This document shows positions 11,246 to 22,410 of a stretch of 64,000 bases of DNA, one piece after another; positions within the stretch are counted from its first letter, which is position 1, and every line of letters starts with the position of its first letter. Below the pieces are notes generated by a model. The model saw only the letters and a program-made list of their open reading frames with translations. It had not been told where the DNA came from and did not search any database. Where the stretch lies: the NCBI RefSeq assembly GCF_028554725.1, contig NC_071671.1:42354001-42418000 (forward strand), given 5' to 3'. The position numbers and the translations under genes are program-made. Origin of the DNA: Zeugodacus cucurbitae. Lineage: Eukaryota > Arthropoda > Insecta > Diptera > Tephritidae.

Positions 11246-12639
11246 TTAATTATACTTCCGTGTTTGTTCCTGGTTTATAGAGATTAATGTATCGCAATTA
11301 TTTTTTGCTTAAGCATTCCACACATTAAAATCACATAATTTTTTCCGCAGTAAGAAACAATTACAATAAATATCTCGCATGAGCGATGAGTTTTAACCAG
11401 ATTTCAAGACCAAACTCAGATAAATATTTAATAATAACTGATGAGTATTTTTGGCCCCAAAAACTCTAGTCAATAAGTTAAAGTTCAGTTTCATAACCTC
11501 AAAGTTAGTCCTCGCACAATGGTTTGGCGTTTCATTCCACAGATCTTATTTCAGATATTTTTATTAATTTGCAATTGATGTGTCAAAAGCAGCAGTTATT
11601 AATTACCATTTACATGTTTCATTTAAAACTTGCTTATACGAGTATATAACGTATATTTATACAACACAGATGTTCAAAGGGCTTTTTATAAGCGCAGATG
11701 CAAGTAATGCCACAATTGCCACACCCACAACAATTAAGCGAATTTTAAAGCAAAATAACGAGCAAATGAAACAAAATAAATAAAAACATTATTACTTAAT
11801 ATGCATAATGCATGCTATGCCCATAAATTGTAGGTTATAAAAGCAATCAAAAGATGAATTCAAAAGGAAAAATAAATGCAAACGCCAATTAAAAGTGCGA
11901 GCGGAAAAATTAATTAAATGCTTTAACTCGTGGAAATGCTTAACACACAAAAGAGCTTTCCCAACGCAATTCAAAAAGCGGAAAATTTTTGTTAAACAAA
12001 AACAGGTGTGTGTGTGAGTGTGTGTTTGTATATGTACGAGTGTATGTGTTTGTTTGCAAATACACACGTATCCGCTTGTAGGCGGGCGTGTAATTAACGT
12101 GACTTTAATTTTGCCACTGTAAACAATTCGCGCATAAACCAACGCGGCTGCAGCCCGACTGCTGCCACAGGTAGCTTCGCCGACACTTTGTTGCTATTGT
12201 TGTCATTATGGCCGCTATAACATTATTAATACACTTGACAGCGCTTACAATGCCGCCAAGTGTGCGCATAATTTATGCAAAACGTGCGAAAAGTGTAAAA
12301 ATTAAAACAAAGTGCACACAAAAAAATTCACATAACGGTGCTATGTATGAGTGATTGACCGAATGCCCGGAGGTGGCTATACGCGGAAATCACACCACTT
12401 TGCATCATGTGGCCGAAAGTGGGTCCATATGTTGCTGGAAATTCATTAAAATTCTCGCAGCTGAAAGCATTCATGCGGAAAGCGTGAAATTTAGCTCGAC
12501 AACTTATTTTAAATTATTAATTTATAAAATTTAATTTAAAGTTATCGCCACCGATTATAGTTGTATATATACATGGATAAATGAATAATTAAATGTCAAT
12601 ATGTTTTATAGAAGTCAGACACAAAACAAAGAGTACAAT
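11246..12639. other. Unique non-coding sequence
   Basis: Contains a GT-rich microsatellite (12005-12050) and otherwise no recognisable feature. The open frame opposite the microsatellite is low complexity. Confidence 0.5.
12005..12050. repeat. GT-rich microsatellite
   Basis: Interrupted TG/GTGT tract directly visible at this position. Confidence 0.8.
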
Positions 12640-13400
12640 TTGACTCACATATTCGGCATAAAGTCCACCAAAATAATGGAAATCATTATATATAGTATAT
12701 GAGGCCTGGCTAATTCCTGCACCGTTTTGAACTTTTTTGCCATCAAGCGACTTTATATCCAAAATTATACTCTCATTTAATCTTGCTCAGCTATCTCACA
12801 TATTAACCGATATATACAGTACGGAACTCCTTAAAACTAGGTGTATGATGGCTAGGAGAAAATTAGGTAAAAATTTTACAAACTTGTTAAGTATCTGAGA
12901 GATTTACCAATATTTTCGGCCAAAATATATCATTAGGCACTGTGGTCCTCATATTCGGTATCTAGAGCCTTGTACAGTTATCGTTTTCTTTCGACAATTT
13001 TTGGCGATGCCACACCTCCAATGCAATATTTGTACAATGTCTTCATTGGTTCTTGATCTTCATTGATTCTTGATTTATATTACGCCAAGCCCATTTTTAA
13101 TTGTCTTATACAAACATGAGTGCCTGCTTCGGATGTTTTTTGTGAGTGATTTAAAGCACTGTTAGTAGTATTCAAAATAACCATTGTATGAGGACATTTA
13201 TTATAGTCAGTTTTAGGTCCTCATTTTATGCCATTTTGTGGGCGTGGCATATTCCCATTTCACCCATCTGCAATATTAAACTTCCCATGGTACCAGGATG
13301 TACCAAGTTTCATCAAGATATCTCAGACAACTGGTCTCGTTATCGTGATCGTTTTGATATACGTACATACCTATATAATCGCGTCTTTGCACAGGAGTTA
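12640..13400 (+). repeat. HBR repeat copy, degraded
   Basis: Shares, in plus orientation, the TATATAGTATATGAG block (compare 32675-32695), CTATCTCACATATTAACC, CTGAGAGATTTACC, TTTCGACAATTTTTGG and TTTGTGGGCGTGGC. Both ends are lost. It resembles the copy at 32543-34361 before that copy's nested insertions. Confidence 0.7.
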
Positions 13401-13680
13401 ATTGGCCAATTTTACCCGGCCTTTGCACGATTAATGCACTGATTTCGATCGATTTACCATACAAAATAAAAATCTACTTTTTCTATAATACATTAATTTT
13501 TAATCGAATACAAATCGAGTTGAATATGAAATAAATTTGGCTGTGGTTATTGATAAAATATTAGTAACACAACTTGACGGTAGATGTCTCTGCTGGTAAT
13601 AATGGTTGTCGTTATTGATAAAATAGCAATCAGCTATAGAAACTTATCAACTTCTTATAAATAGCAAAAACAAAAATGTA

Positions 13681-13935
13681 CTCTGAAAAAAAAACTAGTA
13701 AAACCAAAGTATTCTGCATTTGCCACAAATACTTTTTGCATTAGAAACGTGCCCAAATACTTTGAGTATTTGTTTTAAAAGTGCGAGCACTGTTGAAGTA
13801 AATGCGTCAAGTATTTAAATTAACAGTGGAACACTTTTGATCGAAATACGGGGCACTGTTGTAGCAAATACTTATACATTTATGTTAACAGTAGAAGTAT
13901 TTGAGATTAACAGTAATTGCTCTTGATTCAAATGT
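13681..13935. repeat. Left subterminal AAATACTTT motif cluster
   Basis: About seven copies of AAATACTTT, AAGTATTT or near versions in both orientations, several next to CAGTG or ACAGTA. Such clusters in cut-and-paste elements usually bind the transposase, which is an inference here. Confidence 0.7.
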
Positions 13936-14049
13936 AATCGTATTTGTTTTATTGTTGTGTTTAACACCCCCTCCCACCTCTCTCCGCCCACTTCCCTATG
14001 CACAGTCAAAATTTCAATATCAATTTACTTTTTTCATAAAAAATATATT

Positions 14050-14334
14050 TTATTTGAGAATATACAGAGTAAAGTTTACAAAAGTGACAACTACTACTAC
14101 ACTGCTTTCATTAAGATTACAATTAAAATCATGCTTGCTTGCGTGACTTCGAAACTTATACAAGTTTTGAAAATATCTATTGCATTTCTGATAAAGGCAT
14201 AAATACTTAAAAGTAATTGGAGTTCGATGTAAAATCTTAAGATGGTTAAAAAGATTTTCAAATAATATAAATTCATTTCCGCATATAAAGCAAGTATGTG
14301 TGGGTCTTTCTTCAAGTGCATTTTTATTGAACAT
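14050..14334 (-). CDS. Two-finger C2H2 zinc-finger frame
   Basis: A 94-codon frame with two C2H2 fingers: C-x2-C-x12-H-x4-H (starting CFICGNEF) and C-x4-C-x12-H-x3-H (starting CLYQKC, ending HASKH). Such fingers normally bind DNA or RNA in the nucleus. The ATG at 14334 overlaps the stop codon of the preceding gene by 11 bases in a different frame, which is odd for a eukaryotic gene. It may be the first exon of a second gene, or an exon brought in by internal deletion of a larger element. An AATAAA signal lies on the minus strand at 14054-14049, right at its end. The tail after the second finger (run of V) looks like read-through. Function is unknown. Confidence 0.6.
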   Translation of the reverse strand: MFNKNALEERPTHTCFICGNEFILFENLFNHLKILHRTPITFKYLCLYQKCNRYFQNLYKFRSHASKHDFNCNLNESSVVVVVTFVNFTLYILK

Positions 14335-15410
14335 TATTTAGCTTGTTTAAAATATTTTCAATTTTGGGAAATTTTTCCTTAGAGGAAATATCATAAATAT
14401 ATCTTTGAAGGAAAATCCACACATATTTGCTCTTTACGGAATATTCAATGTTGAATACAAAAGACATTTTTACAACTAAATCTATAGCCCTAATTAAGCT
14501 ACCTACTTTATATTTAATGTTGTCAACACAGACATAGAAATCCTTCAAGTTTTGAGGACTCTCATCAACAACAAAAACTCTAGGTTGCAGTGTTAATCCC
14601 TCGTTGTGAGCGCTTTCATTTAGCTCGTCAAGTTTTTGCTGAAAGTTATTAATATTTATAAGATGCACCATCATATCCATTTGTGCATCTGTAATGAAGG
14701 GCTTTATGTTTTTATTCACTCTCGGCGGTGTTATTACTGCATGTAGTAAGTTTATAAGATAATAATGCCTGCAATCTAAATAAAAAACCTGAAATTAATA
14801 ACAAAAATCACACAATAGAAGAAATCGACATTACTTGCATCAAGTGCTCAAAGCATGGCGTCGTAATACGTCAGGTTCAGTTTATCTTTTATTAATGAAG
14901 GGAACAGCTCTTTCGTTATTGCTTCCTCAACGCTTTCAATTTTGTTAAACATTAGATCTGATTTTCCGGGAAACATAGTGTCAAAATCAATATCAATCAA
15001 CTGGTACCCATTGGAATCGAAATATCGTGGCCATTCCTTAAAAATATCTTTAATACCAAATTTAGCAAGTTCTTTAATTCTATCTTCTGAAGTTTCTTTC
15101 CACGACACGCATATATCTTCAGGAATATTGTGCTGTAACCACTGTTTTATTTCTTCAATTTTATTTCGTCAATGTCGTGGGAATGGATCATTTGCAAAAT
15201 TGCTACACTCTTTAAACCACATCTATTGAACTGTATCAATGCATTTGATGACAAATCCCACGAACACAATAAATTAATTAACTGTTCATCACTATCCAAA
15301 ATTACTACGGACTCATTGTCGACATTTTCCGTTGTAGGGGACTCATCTCCCAACGGACATTGCTCGGCAAATAACGACAGCTCAGTTGATGGTATCAACT
15401 CCTCACTCAT
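14324..15410 (-). pseudogene. Spliced SAM-like/unknown-domain gene, lightly damaged
   Basis: Start ATG at 15410. Residues from LLCSWDLS to HDIDEI resemble a SAM-like five-helix domain. At about 15160 a run of four A appears to have lost one base: the frame stops at LKK, while the next frame continues with IEEIKQWLQHNIPEDIC. Then comes a block with KEWPRYFDSNGYQLIDIDFD and MFPGKSDLMF. An in-frame TGA follows DAML near 14853. A 59-bp intron is inferred at 14834-14776 (GTAATG...TTTAG); joining it keeps the frame into HYYLINLLHAVITPPR. The last block has QPRVFVVDESPQ, FYVCVDNIKYKV, AIDLVVKMSFVF and VWIFLQRYIYDI. I recall insect and fish genes of unknown role with this block order, but cannot name the family. 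Two small lesions suggest recent inactivation. Confidence 0.65.
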
Positions 15411-15418
15411 AGTGTAAA

Positions 15419-15530
15419 CTAAAATGCACAAAAATTGTTTTTAAACACATATTTTTGTTGAAATAAATGTGTATATAAACCATAACATACCTGCAGAGTA
15501 GACTTTTCGCAAATGTCGTCTTTTATATAA
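15419..15530 (-). promoter_or_regulatory. TATA box and leader intron of element gene
   Basis: On the minus strand TATATAAAAG (15530-15521) precedes a GTATGT donor (15490) and a TTTTAG acceptor (15419-15420), giving a 72-bp leader intron that ends 9 bases before the ATG at 15410. All three signals are canonical. The first exon would be very short if the TATA box sets the start, so another upstream exon is possible. Confidence 0.4.
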
Positions 15531-15719
15531 AAAAAATCTGTGGAAGTCCCTTTTAAACAGCCTCCGTAAGCAGCGGGCGATGCGGCAGGCACACTAATGC
15601 AAATGCAAACTATGTAAGCTCCTTTTGCGCAGCTTCACTAAACGCGAAATGTCTTGAAGTAATCACTTTCACTTAAATTAATACTTTCAGCACATATGTA
15701 TATTTACCTATAAAACCCA

Positions 15720-16105
15720 AATTAAAGTATTTGCGCTCGCAACACGTGTTTCTGTTAGAATGATCGATGGAAAAATATAAGCGTCAACTTCTCTGTCATC
15801 GTATGGAGAAACAGTAAAATTAAATGCGAAATGGTTGTGGCAAATACTTTTACATTTAAAAAACTGTAATCAAAGAAAATTAAATACGAAACCTTTAAAA
15901 CAACTATTTTTATATTCGATTTTAATAAGATGATTTTTAAAAGCACAGCCGCTTTTGATTCAAAAGTGCCGCATTTAAAAAAAGTATTTGAATCAAGAGC
16001 AAAGTATTTCCGTCAAGAGTTTTGCTGTTGAAACAAATACTTTTGTTTTACTGTACTTTAACTGCAAAAAGTATTTGATTTAACTGCGGGGTTTTTTTTT
16101 CAGGG
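15720..16105. repeat. Right subterminal AAGTATTT motif cluster
   Basis: About six copies of the same motif in both orientations, densest between 15980 and 16080 and mirroring the left end. Confidence 0.7.
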
Positions 16106-16200
16106 TATAACAGCTGATAGTTTATGGAGTAGCCGGCCGAGTTGCTTCTCAATTATAAAATAATGGATAACTGTGCGAAAAGGCTATAACTATACCTAAC

Positions 16201-17962
16201 AGGATGGGATCATGTGTAGAAGTTCACGTTAGTGAGAAAAGTTTTTGATTGCCATTCACTTGGGAGTGGCCAGAAACGATTCTTTTACACATGGTTCAAG
16301 CAGCTCACGACTTCCGCCTCTGATGAGACACCCCTCTTTTGATGACGACCCCTGCAAACGTTTTAAGAATAATGATTTAAGGACATGCACTTGGAATGTC
16401 CGGACCCTTAATTCGGAATGTGCCTCTGTCCAGCTGGTTGATGTCTTCATACGACTAAACGCTGAAATCACCGCCATCCAATAAGGGCGATGGTTGGGAC
16501 AAGGACGGAAGAAGGTGGGTCCTTGTGACATCTACTACAGCGGCCATATAAAGGTGTGCAAATTTCGTGTTGAATTTGTGGTGGGAAAGAGACTCCGTCG
16601 CCGATTCCTGACATTCACTCCGGTGGATGAGCGTCTAACCACAATCCGCATAAAAGCGAGGTTCTTCAACATATCGCTTATTTGCGCCCACGCCCCAACG
16701 GAAGAGAAGGACGATGTGACCAAAGATACTTTCTATGAGCGCCTAGAATGAAAGTATAACATCAGGAGATGGCGAACCCGATTCCTCAATCGATGACGAT
16801 GGAATAGATGTTCCATTACCCGACCATGAAGAAATTTGTATAGCAACAATGCAGCGGGGGCTGAGAGATTACCGGCCGAGCTATTCAAATACGGCGGCTA
16901 AGGACTGATAAGGTGCATGCATCACAAAAAGGGAGACCCCACAATCTGCGCCAATTACCCTGGGATAAGCCTCCTAAATATCGCCTATAAGGTTCTATCA
17001 AGCGTACTGTGTGAAAGACTAAGATCCACCGTCAACAAACTGATTGGACCTTATCAGTGTGGCTTTAGACCTGGAAAATCCACAACTGACCAGATATTCA
17101 CCCGTGAAACACCACCTTTTGTCGATTTTAAAGCTGCTTCCGACAGCACGAAAAGTAGCTGACTTTATGCCGCTATGTCTGAATTTGGTATCCCTGCAAA
17201 ATTAATACGGCTGTGTAAACTGACGTTGAGCAACACCAAAAGCTCCGTCAGGATCGGGAAGGACCTCTCCGAGCCGTTCGATACCAAAAGATGTTTCAGA
17301 CAGGGTGACTCACTATCGTGCGACTTCTTCGATCTATTGTTAGAAAAAATAATACGAACTGCAGAGCTTAAAAGAGAAGGTACAATCTTCTATAAGAGTG
17401 TACAACTGCTGGCGTACGCCGATGATATTGATATCATCGGAAGCAACAACCGCGTTGTTTGTTCTGCTTTTTCCAGACTTGATAAGGAAGCAAACAGTCG
17501 GCGCACTCGCGTCTTTGCTCCCACGTCACTGTTAACAGTCATAACTTTGAAGTTGTAGATAATTTCGTTTATCTGGGAACCAGCATTAACAACACCAACA
17601 ATGTCAGCCTCGAAATCCAACGCAGAATCACTCTTCCCAACAGGTGCTAGTTTGAACTGAGTAGGCAATTGAAAAGTAAAGTCCTCTCTCGACGAACAAA
17701 AATCAAACTCTTTAAGTCGCTCATGATTCCCGTCCTGATGTATGGCGCAGAAGCGTGGACGATGACAACATCCGAAGAGACGACTCTTGGGGTTTTCGAG
17801 AGAAAGGTTTTGCGCAAGATTTATGGTCCTCTAGACATTGGCAACGGCGAATACCGCAGACTAGGGAACGATGAGCTGTACAATTTATACGACGACATTG
17901 ACATAGTTCAGCGAATAAAAAGACAGCGGCCATGTTGTCATGTTGTACGGATGGATGAAAAT
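16201..17962 (+). pseudogene. RTE-type LINE, deleted and truncated copy
   Basis: Begins with the same 5' sequence as the RTE element at 54158-56801 (GGATGGGATCATGTGTAGAA). The endonuclease N-terminus is legible (DDDPCKRFKNNDL, CTWNVRTLNSE, RKKVGPCDIYYSGHIK) with a stop at 16483. Near 16748 it jumps from FYERLE straight to the GDGEPD region, deleting the rest of the endonuclease. The reverse transcriptase shows NYPGISLLNIAYKVLSS, CGFRPGKSTTDQIF, VDFKAA, RQGDSLSCDFF and YADDIDII, with stops and frameshifts near 17100, 17160 and 17500. The thumb (VLMYGAEAWTM) is open to about 17960, where homology stops just before a foldback element. It cannot encode an active enzyme. Confidence 0.9.
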
Positions 17963-17976
17963 ATATGTATATACAT

Positions 17977-18398
17977 TAGGCCGGGTCGATTTGTGGGGAG
18001 GCAAAAAAATCGCCCATTGCTCTATGAAAATCATATTCTAGGGATCAAAATAAGAAACTTTGCCGAAGGAAACGACGAATTCTGATATCCCCCAATTTGG
18101 GTCGAACTTTTGGGTAGGGGCAAATTTTGAAATAGAATTGAAATTACCATTTCATTCTTATTACATCTGAAAGTGAGGAGAACTAAAGCAATAACCACTA
18201 TGGTATTTCAAAAAAAAATGATAAGTGACTCGATTGGAACTGGAACTTGGAATTTGCCCCTACCCAAAAGTTCGACCCAAATTGGGGGACATCAAAATAC
18301 GTTTTAGAGGTATGGTTTCTTCGGCAAAGTTTCTTATTTTGATCCCTAGAATACGATTTTCACAGAGCAATGAGCGATTTTTAAATCGACCTGCCCTA
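17977..18398. mobile_element. Foldback element with long inverted arms
   Basis: Two arms of about 150 bp (17977-18125 and 18245-18398) are inverted copies; both contain GGGATCAAAATAAGAAACTT and a CCAATTTGGGTCGAACTTTT block. The ends read TAGGCCGGGTCGATTT and, inverted, TAGGGCAGGTCGATTT. A perfect 8-bp duplication ATATACAT flanks it (17969-17976 and 18399-18406), which suggests hAT-type integration. There is no coding capacity. Transcription would give a long hairpin RNA. Confidence 0.88.
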
Positions 18399-18660
18399 AT
18401 ATACATAAATATAATTACTTTAAAGCTTAAATTATGAATTTTCACATATTTCATTCATATTCGACCGAACCAATCATTTCTCAGCATAATAACATAACTC
18501 CTTTTAAAAGGTAATCCACTATCCGATTTATGTCAAATATGCAGAGTTTCGTTTAATCACTTGAAGATAATTTCATAATACCACTATTATAGAAGTCCTC
18601 ATTGCTATTGGAAAAAACTGCGAGAGTATATTATTAAAAGTTTCTCTTGAGGCGAATTTT
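18399..18660. other. Non-coding, unrecognised
   Basis: A short A+T-rich stretch. It includes CTGCGAGAGTATATTATTAA near 18620, which may be a scrap of HBR. Confidence 0.3.
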
Positions 18661-18880
18661 TCACAATCAACGTCCATCCATAGGCAGGAACAGGTAATAA
18701 TCGCTTAGCGTCTGGTTTGAACTATTATGTGGATGCATAAGAACCTCGTTGTCCTGATGGAGCACAAATCTTCTGAGCAATTTCTTTCAATTTTCTCACG
18801 CAGTCTTTGTGGGACCGTTTTCGTTTGCCATTATCGTTACAGAAGCACTTTTCATCAAACAGGAACAATCCACTTCAGAA
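18660..18880 (-). pseudogene. Mariner transposase relic
   Basis: On the minus strand, VLHQDN is legible near 18750-18770, followed by a degraded LMHPHNSSNQTLSDYYLF, the equivalent of the mariner PPYSPDLAPSDY block. Upstream codons can be read as FDEKC, the first catalytic aspartate region. Heavily deleted and frameshifted. The subfamily differs from the intact mariner at 5800. Confidence 0.5.
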
Positions 18881-18939
18881 ATATATTGATTTTGTTACGA
18901 TTCAGTAACGATTTGCAAAAGGATGACTTCGAGCTTCAT

Positions 18940-19245
18940 TATAAAAAATATCGAAATACATATTGCCAAAGTCATATCTTTGAAAAATAGCGGATTTACT
19001 TTTACTATACTTACTATTTTATATTAATTAAATTAAATGAAAATTAATAAAATTAAATCAATACATATATTATTTATAGAGTGACTTGCACCTTCAAATG
19101 AGATTTCACTTATTTTGTGAAGTTATTTGTTTTTATTTTTCAGTTGTTACTATACTAGTTTATTAAAAAATTTTGTTCATGAAAGAATCGGTATCGCTAC
19201 CGGCCGATTATTTGCTAACTGGCCGATTAAATGGCATCGTCCAAA
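18940..19245 (-). mobile_element. hAT-like short element, second copy
   Basis: On the minus strand the left end (ACCAATTTTTGGACGATG) and the repeated CGGCCAGTTAGCAAA / AATCGGCC motifs match the element at 24314-24790. So do the interior ACATCACAAAATAAG-like block and the ATCCGCTATTTTTCAAAG block. Boundaries are approximate and no duplication could be assigned. Confidence 0.5.
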
Positions 19246-21431
19246 AATTGGTAATCAGACACTAAAATGCACAGTACACCATAGCGTATGAGTTACTTTA
19301 GAGCAATACTTAAATAATATCGTACTCGTATCGTATATCGTACGATATAGTCGTAAATAAGTAAGTAGCTCATCTCAAACAAAAGCTATCGTTATATGCC
19401 TCATGTAATAATGGTATAACTTTGCACTATGAATAATATTTTCGAATAGCGCCGGAGAAGCCAATAAAAATATTTGCTATTTTTCCTGTTTCCCCTAATA
19501 ATTACTGTATAAAAATTCGCATCCAAATCGTAATTTTTGCTATTCACCATTTCTATGTTATGAATTTGAAAAGGAATATAGGATTGAATTTCCTGAAATT
19601 CATTTTTAATATCTATTTTTCACTATTAAATAACAGTATATAATATGAATACTGAATTATTTTCACATTTGGCTTATAAAATTAAATAAATCACATAAAC
19701 ACAAATAAATGTCATTAGATGTAATTATAGAGTTAAATCCAGCTTTCACTCGTTATATAATGTTGGTACATATGTCTTCATATTTACATAATTATATTGT
19801 ATATTTACGCTATTTGTCTGATTTAATTACGAAATATTTATTATTAATTTCTATTTTATGTCAGCCGCTTTTTCAGCTGCCACATACACAAATAAACCAC
19901 TTGCCCAATGTTAATTACATTGTCAACTTTGCAAATAATCAAGGCTTAGCATCACGAGCAATGAGCATATGGGAATTAATGCCTAGTAAAATATTTTCGG
20001 TTTATAAAATTAAATCGTTTGCAAATATTAAAATATTAATGAAATAATACAATAATAATAAATAATATTCAACTGAGTTTCCAGTGTTTGTTGTAGCACA
20101 GCTCTCCCTTCACTGCAACAAGAGCTTGAAGCCCGCAATGATGACAGTTAATTAACAACACTGCAAGCAAAATAGGTTGTGGTCTTTGTTTTTGCTGTGA
20201 CAGTGGCGAAAACATTATTTGAGAAATGCTGTCGAGTTCCTTGAATGAATAAAAATACTGCCGTGGGAACTGATTTCTTCTAGCCTTTGTCGTTATTCTC
20301 TTGACTCCCTGATATGGGTCAAGCATCAGTCATGTTCAATAGATTAACGCTTCTTACACTTTCTATCACTAGCAACCAATATGTATTTTTTTAATGAAGA
20401 AGAAAACCATGACACCAACTTTTAGCTTTTTTTGGAGTACGAATTCTCTCTTGTTTCAAATTGGTTCTCAATCATAAAAATATATTGGATGCGTAATAAA
20501 ATCCAAACCAAATTATTAAATTGTTGCATCGTTTTCTGGAGTTTTTGTTCAATGAATACTCAAATATTTCTCCTTTTCTTACTAACTACGCTCTGTCAAC
20601 TAGACAGCATTCTCCAGAATATTTTGAGGATTATTTCCTATCATAAATCCATCAACAATCAAGGGAATGAAGCCAGAAATAATTCCAGAGCGTTCAAAAA
20701 TATTGACGATTCCTTGCGAATTATTACTTGAGTTGTCTTTTGGATCGATGAGAGAGTTCCCCTTTTTGGTTGTAAAAATTCATGAGGCAACTACTGTCGA
20801 AAGTTGTAACTCTTCAGAAATTTTATTGGATTTGATTAAAATTTGTAGAAACTTTAACATTGAACTGAAAAGTCGTAAGTAATATCGTGAAGTACGATCC
20901 TTAGTTCCTACGCCTCCATTTTCTCTGAATAAAAATTTAGTTTAGTTGCAAGTCGGTTTTCGGATGTGACAAAGTCTGCGATCTCGAATTGGATTCTCTC
21001 CGACTAAAGTGTCTGTGAAAACAAAGCAACTCTGTCGACTCGTAGCGATCACACCAGTATTTTACTTTGTTTAAAAGCAATCCGGCAACGATTACAACAA
21101 CAGACCAATGAACAGACGAAACAGTATACTTTAAATGGCAAACCTGCTCCGAGGAAGGCGAAGACTTTCCAAACGGTCTGAAAAATGATACGACACAGTT
21201 TTCTATGATCCACAAGTTGTGGTCCTCCATCCACCATATTATTCAGAAAATAAGAAAATATAATGAGAAGGTTTAAAGGGTGGGAGCACCGCTGGTTGTC
21301 AAAAATTTCGTGATTTTTTTTACTATGTTATTATTGGACCATCTTCATGGCTGTGAACAAATATACACTTCATATAACGGTGCAACAAAACTGGAAACCC
21401 GGGTGGCAAAAACGCTTCGCCATTTGAGTAC
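19246..21431. other. Unique non-coding sequence
   Basis: A+T-rich with short frames only. I could not assign anything in this stretch. The parts at 20880-21240 and 21280-21430 have a more coding-like composition but match no family I recognise. Confidence 0.4.
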
Positions 21432-22171
21432 TAAGAGGGTGATCCATTTCGAGGTTTTCCCTACATTTTTAAAGTAAAAAACACATCTCTCAGATGGTCC
21501 ATCCGTTATGTCCGATTTTCGATGACTCATTAGAGCATTTCGGCTGGTAACTGGCGAATGTTCCAAGGGCTGAATCGAAGCGGGATTGTCCGCATAGACT
21601 TTAGACTTTCATATGCCCACAGGAAAAAGAGTAACGGTGTGAACCGGTCCAAACACGAGCATCTATTTTAGGCATCAAATAGTCGGTTATAATGGCGCAA
21701 TAACGGTCGCCATTGACGTTACGTTCTCTCCGGCATCAATTTTGAAGAAACATGGACTTCAAACGGCTCGCAAATCATACCAACCCGTTATTTCTTTTGG
21801 ATGAAATGGCACCTCTTGAATCCCTTCAGGTTGCTCTTTGTACCAAATGCGGCAATTTTACTTGATTACATACTCATTGAGCAAAGCGATGTCGCTTGGG
21901 AAGGTCGAACGGCTTCAGTTCTTGCACGAACTGTATTTTGTACGCTTTCAATTTAAGATCTTGACGTAAAATGCGCCAAGTCGTTTCACGGTCTTCGTGT
22001 ACACTCTCAGCTACGGCTGCTATAATTTCTTCACTGCGTGACGTTAGTCTTTCCATGATGAAATGCCAAACAATACTGAATAAAAATCACATGACAACTT
22101 GTCATGACTCATGCTTGATCTGTCAAAGAAAAGGGTATTGAAAAAAGTATCTTAACTTGGATCACCCGCTA
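21432..22171 (-). mobile_element. Mariner-type relic (740 bp)
   Basis: The ends read TAAGAGGGTGATCC and, inverted, TAGCGGGTGATCC, between TA dinucleotides at 21432-21433 and 22170-22171. On the minus strand a 60-codon transposase piece (21874-22056) contains AAVAESVHEDRETTWRILRQ and AYKIQFVQELKPFDLPKR, close to residues 80-133 of the intact transposase at 5915. Beyond it, degraded pieces of the catalytic core are scattered to 21520. Large internal deletions. Confidence 0.75.
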
Positions 22172-22385
22172 TTTTTAAATTGTAAAAAGTATAGTAGCTT
22201 AATCTAGAACTATAAAGGACAGCTGCAACAAAAAACAACAACAATAACTACAATATATTATAACGAAAAATGTCGACCACACCGATGGAAGCAATTTATA
22301 ATCGTGACGAACGTTCACCGTATACCCTACAGTCGTCGCTTTGAACGGCTGGCCTTAGTATTATTGTTGCTATTATAGTATAGTG

Positions 22386-22410
22386 TTGCTGTTGTTGTTG
22401 TTGTTGTTGC
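22386..22410. repeat. TTG trinucleotide repeat
   Basis: About seven consecutive TTG units, visible directly. Confidence 0.85.

Larger units (their letters stand above)
13681..16105 (-). mobile_element. Unclassified TIR transposon with SAM-like/C2H2 genes
   Basis: The left end CTCTGAAAAAAAAA and the complement of the right end CCCTGAAAAAAAAA form terminal inverted repeats. TA flanks both ends (13679-13680 and 16106-16107; four-base TGTA against TATA). Both terminal 250-400 bp are packed with AAGTATTT/AAATACTTT motifs and share a subterminal inverted block (TTGCTCTTGATTCAAAT at about 13917 and inverted at about 15986). The interior encodes, on the minus strand, a spliced gene and a zinc-finger frame, described separately. 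I recognise no transposase, so it may be non-autonomous or its enzyme may be of a type I do not know. The TA duplication fits Tc1/mariner, pogo or a CACTA/Chapaev relative; the cargo fits none I can name. Confidence 0.75.

Noticed and set aside
11792..12142. Minus-strand 116-codon frame rich in T/H repeats
   Set aside because: Produced by translating the GT microsatellite.
18727..18990. Plus-strand 87-codon frame
   Set aside because: The minus strand shows degraded mariner transposase codons; the plus frame has no homology.
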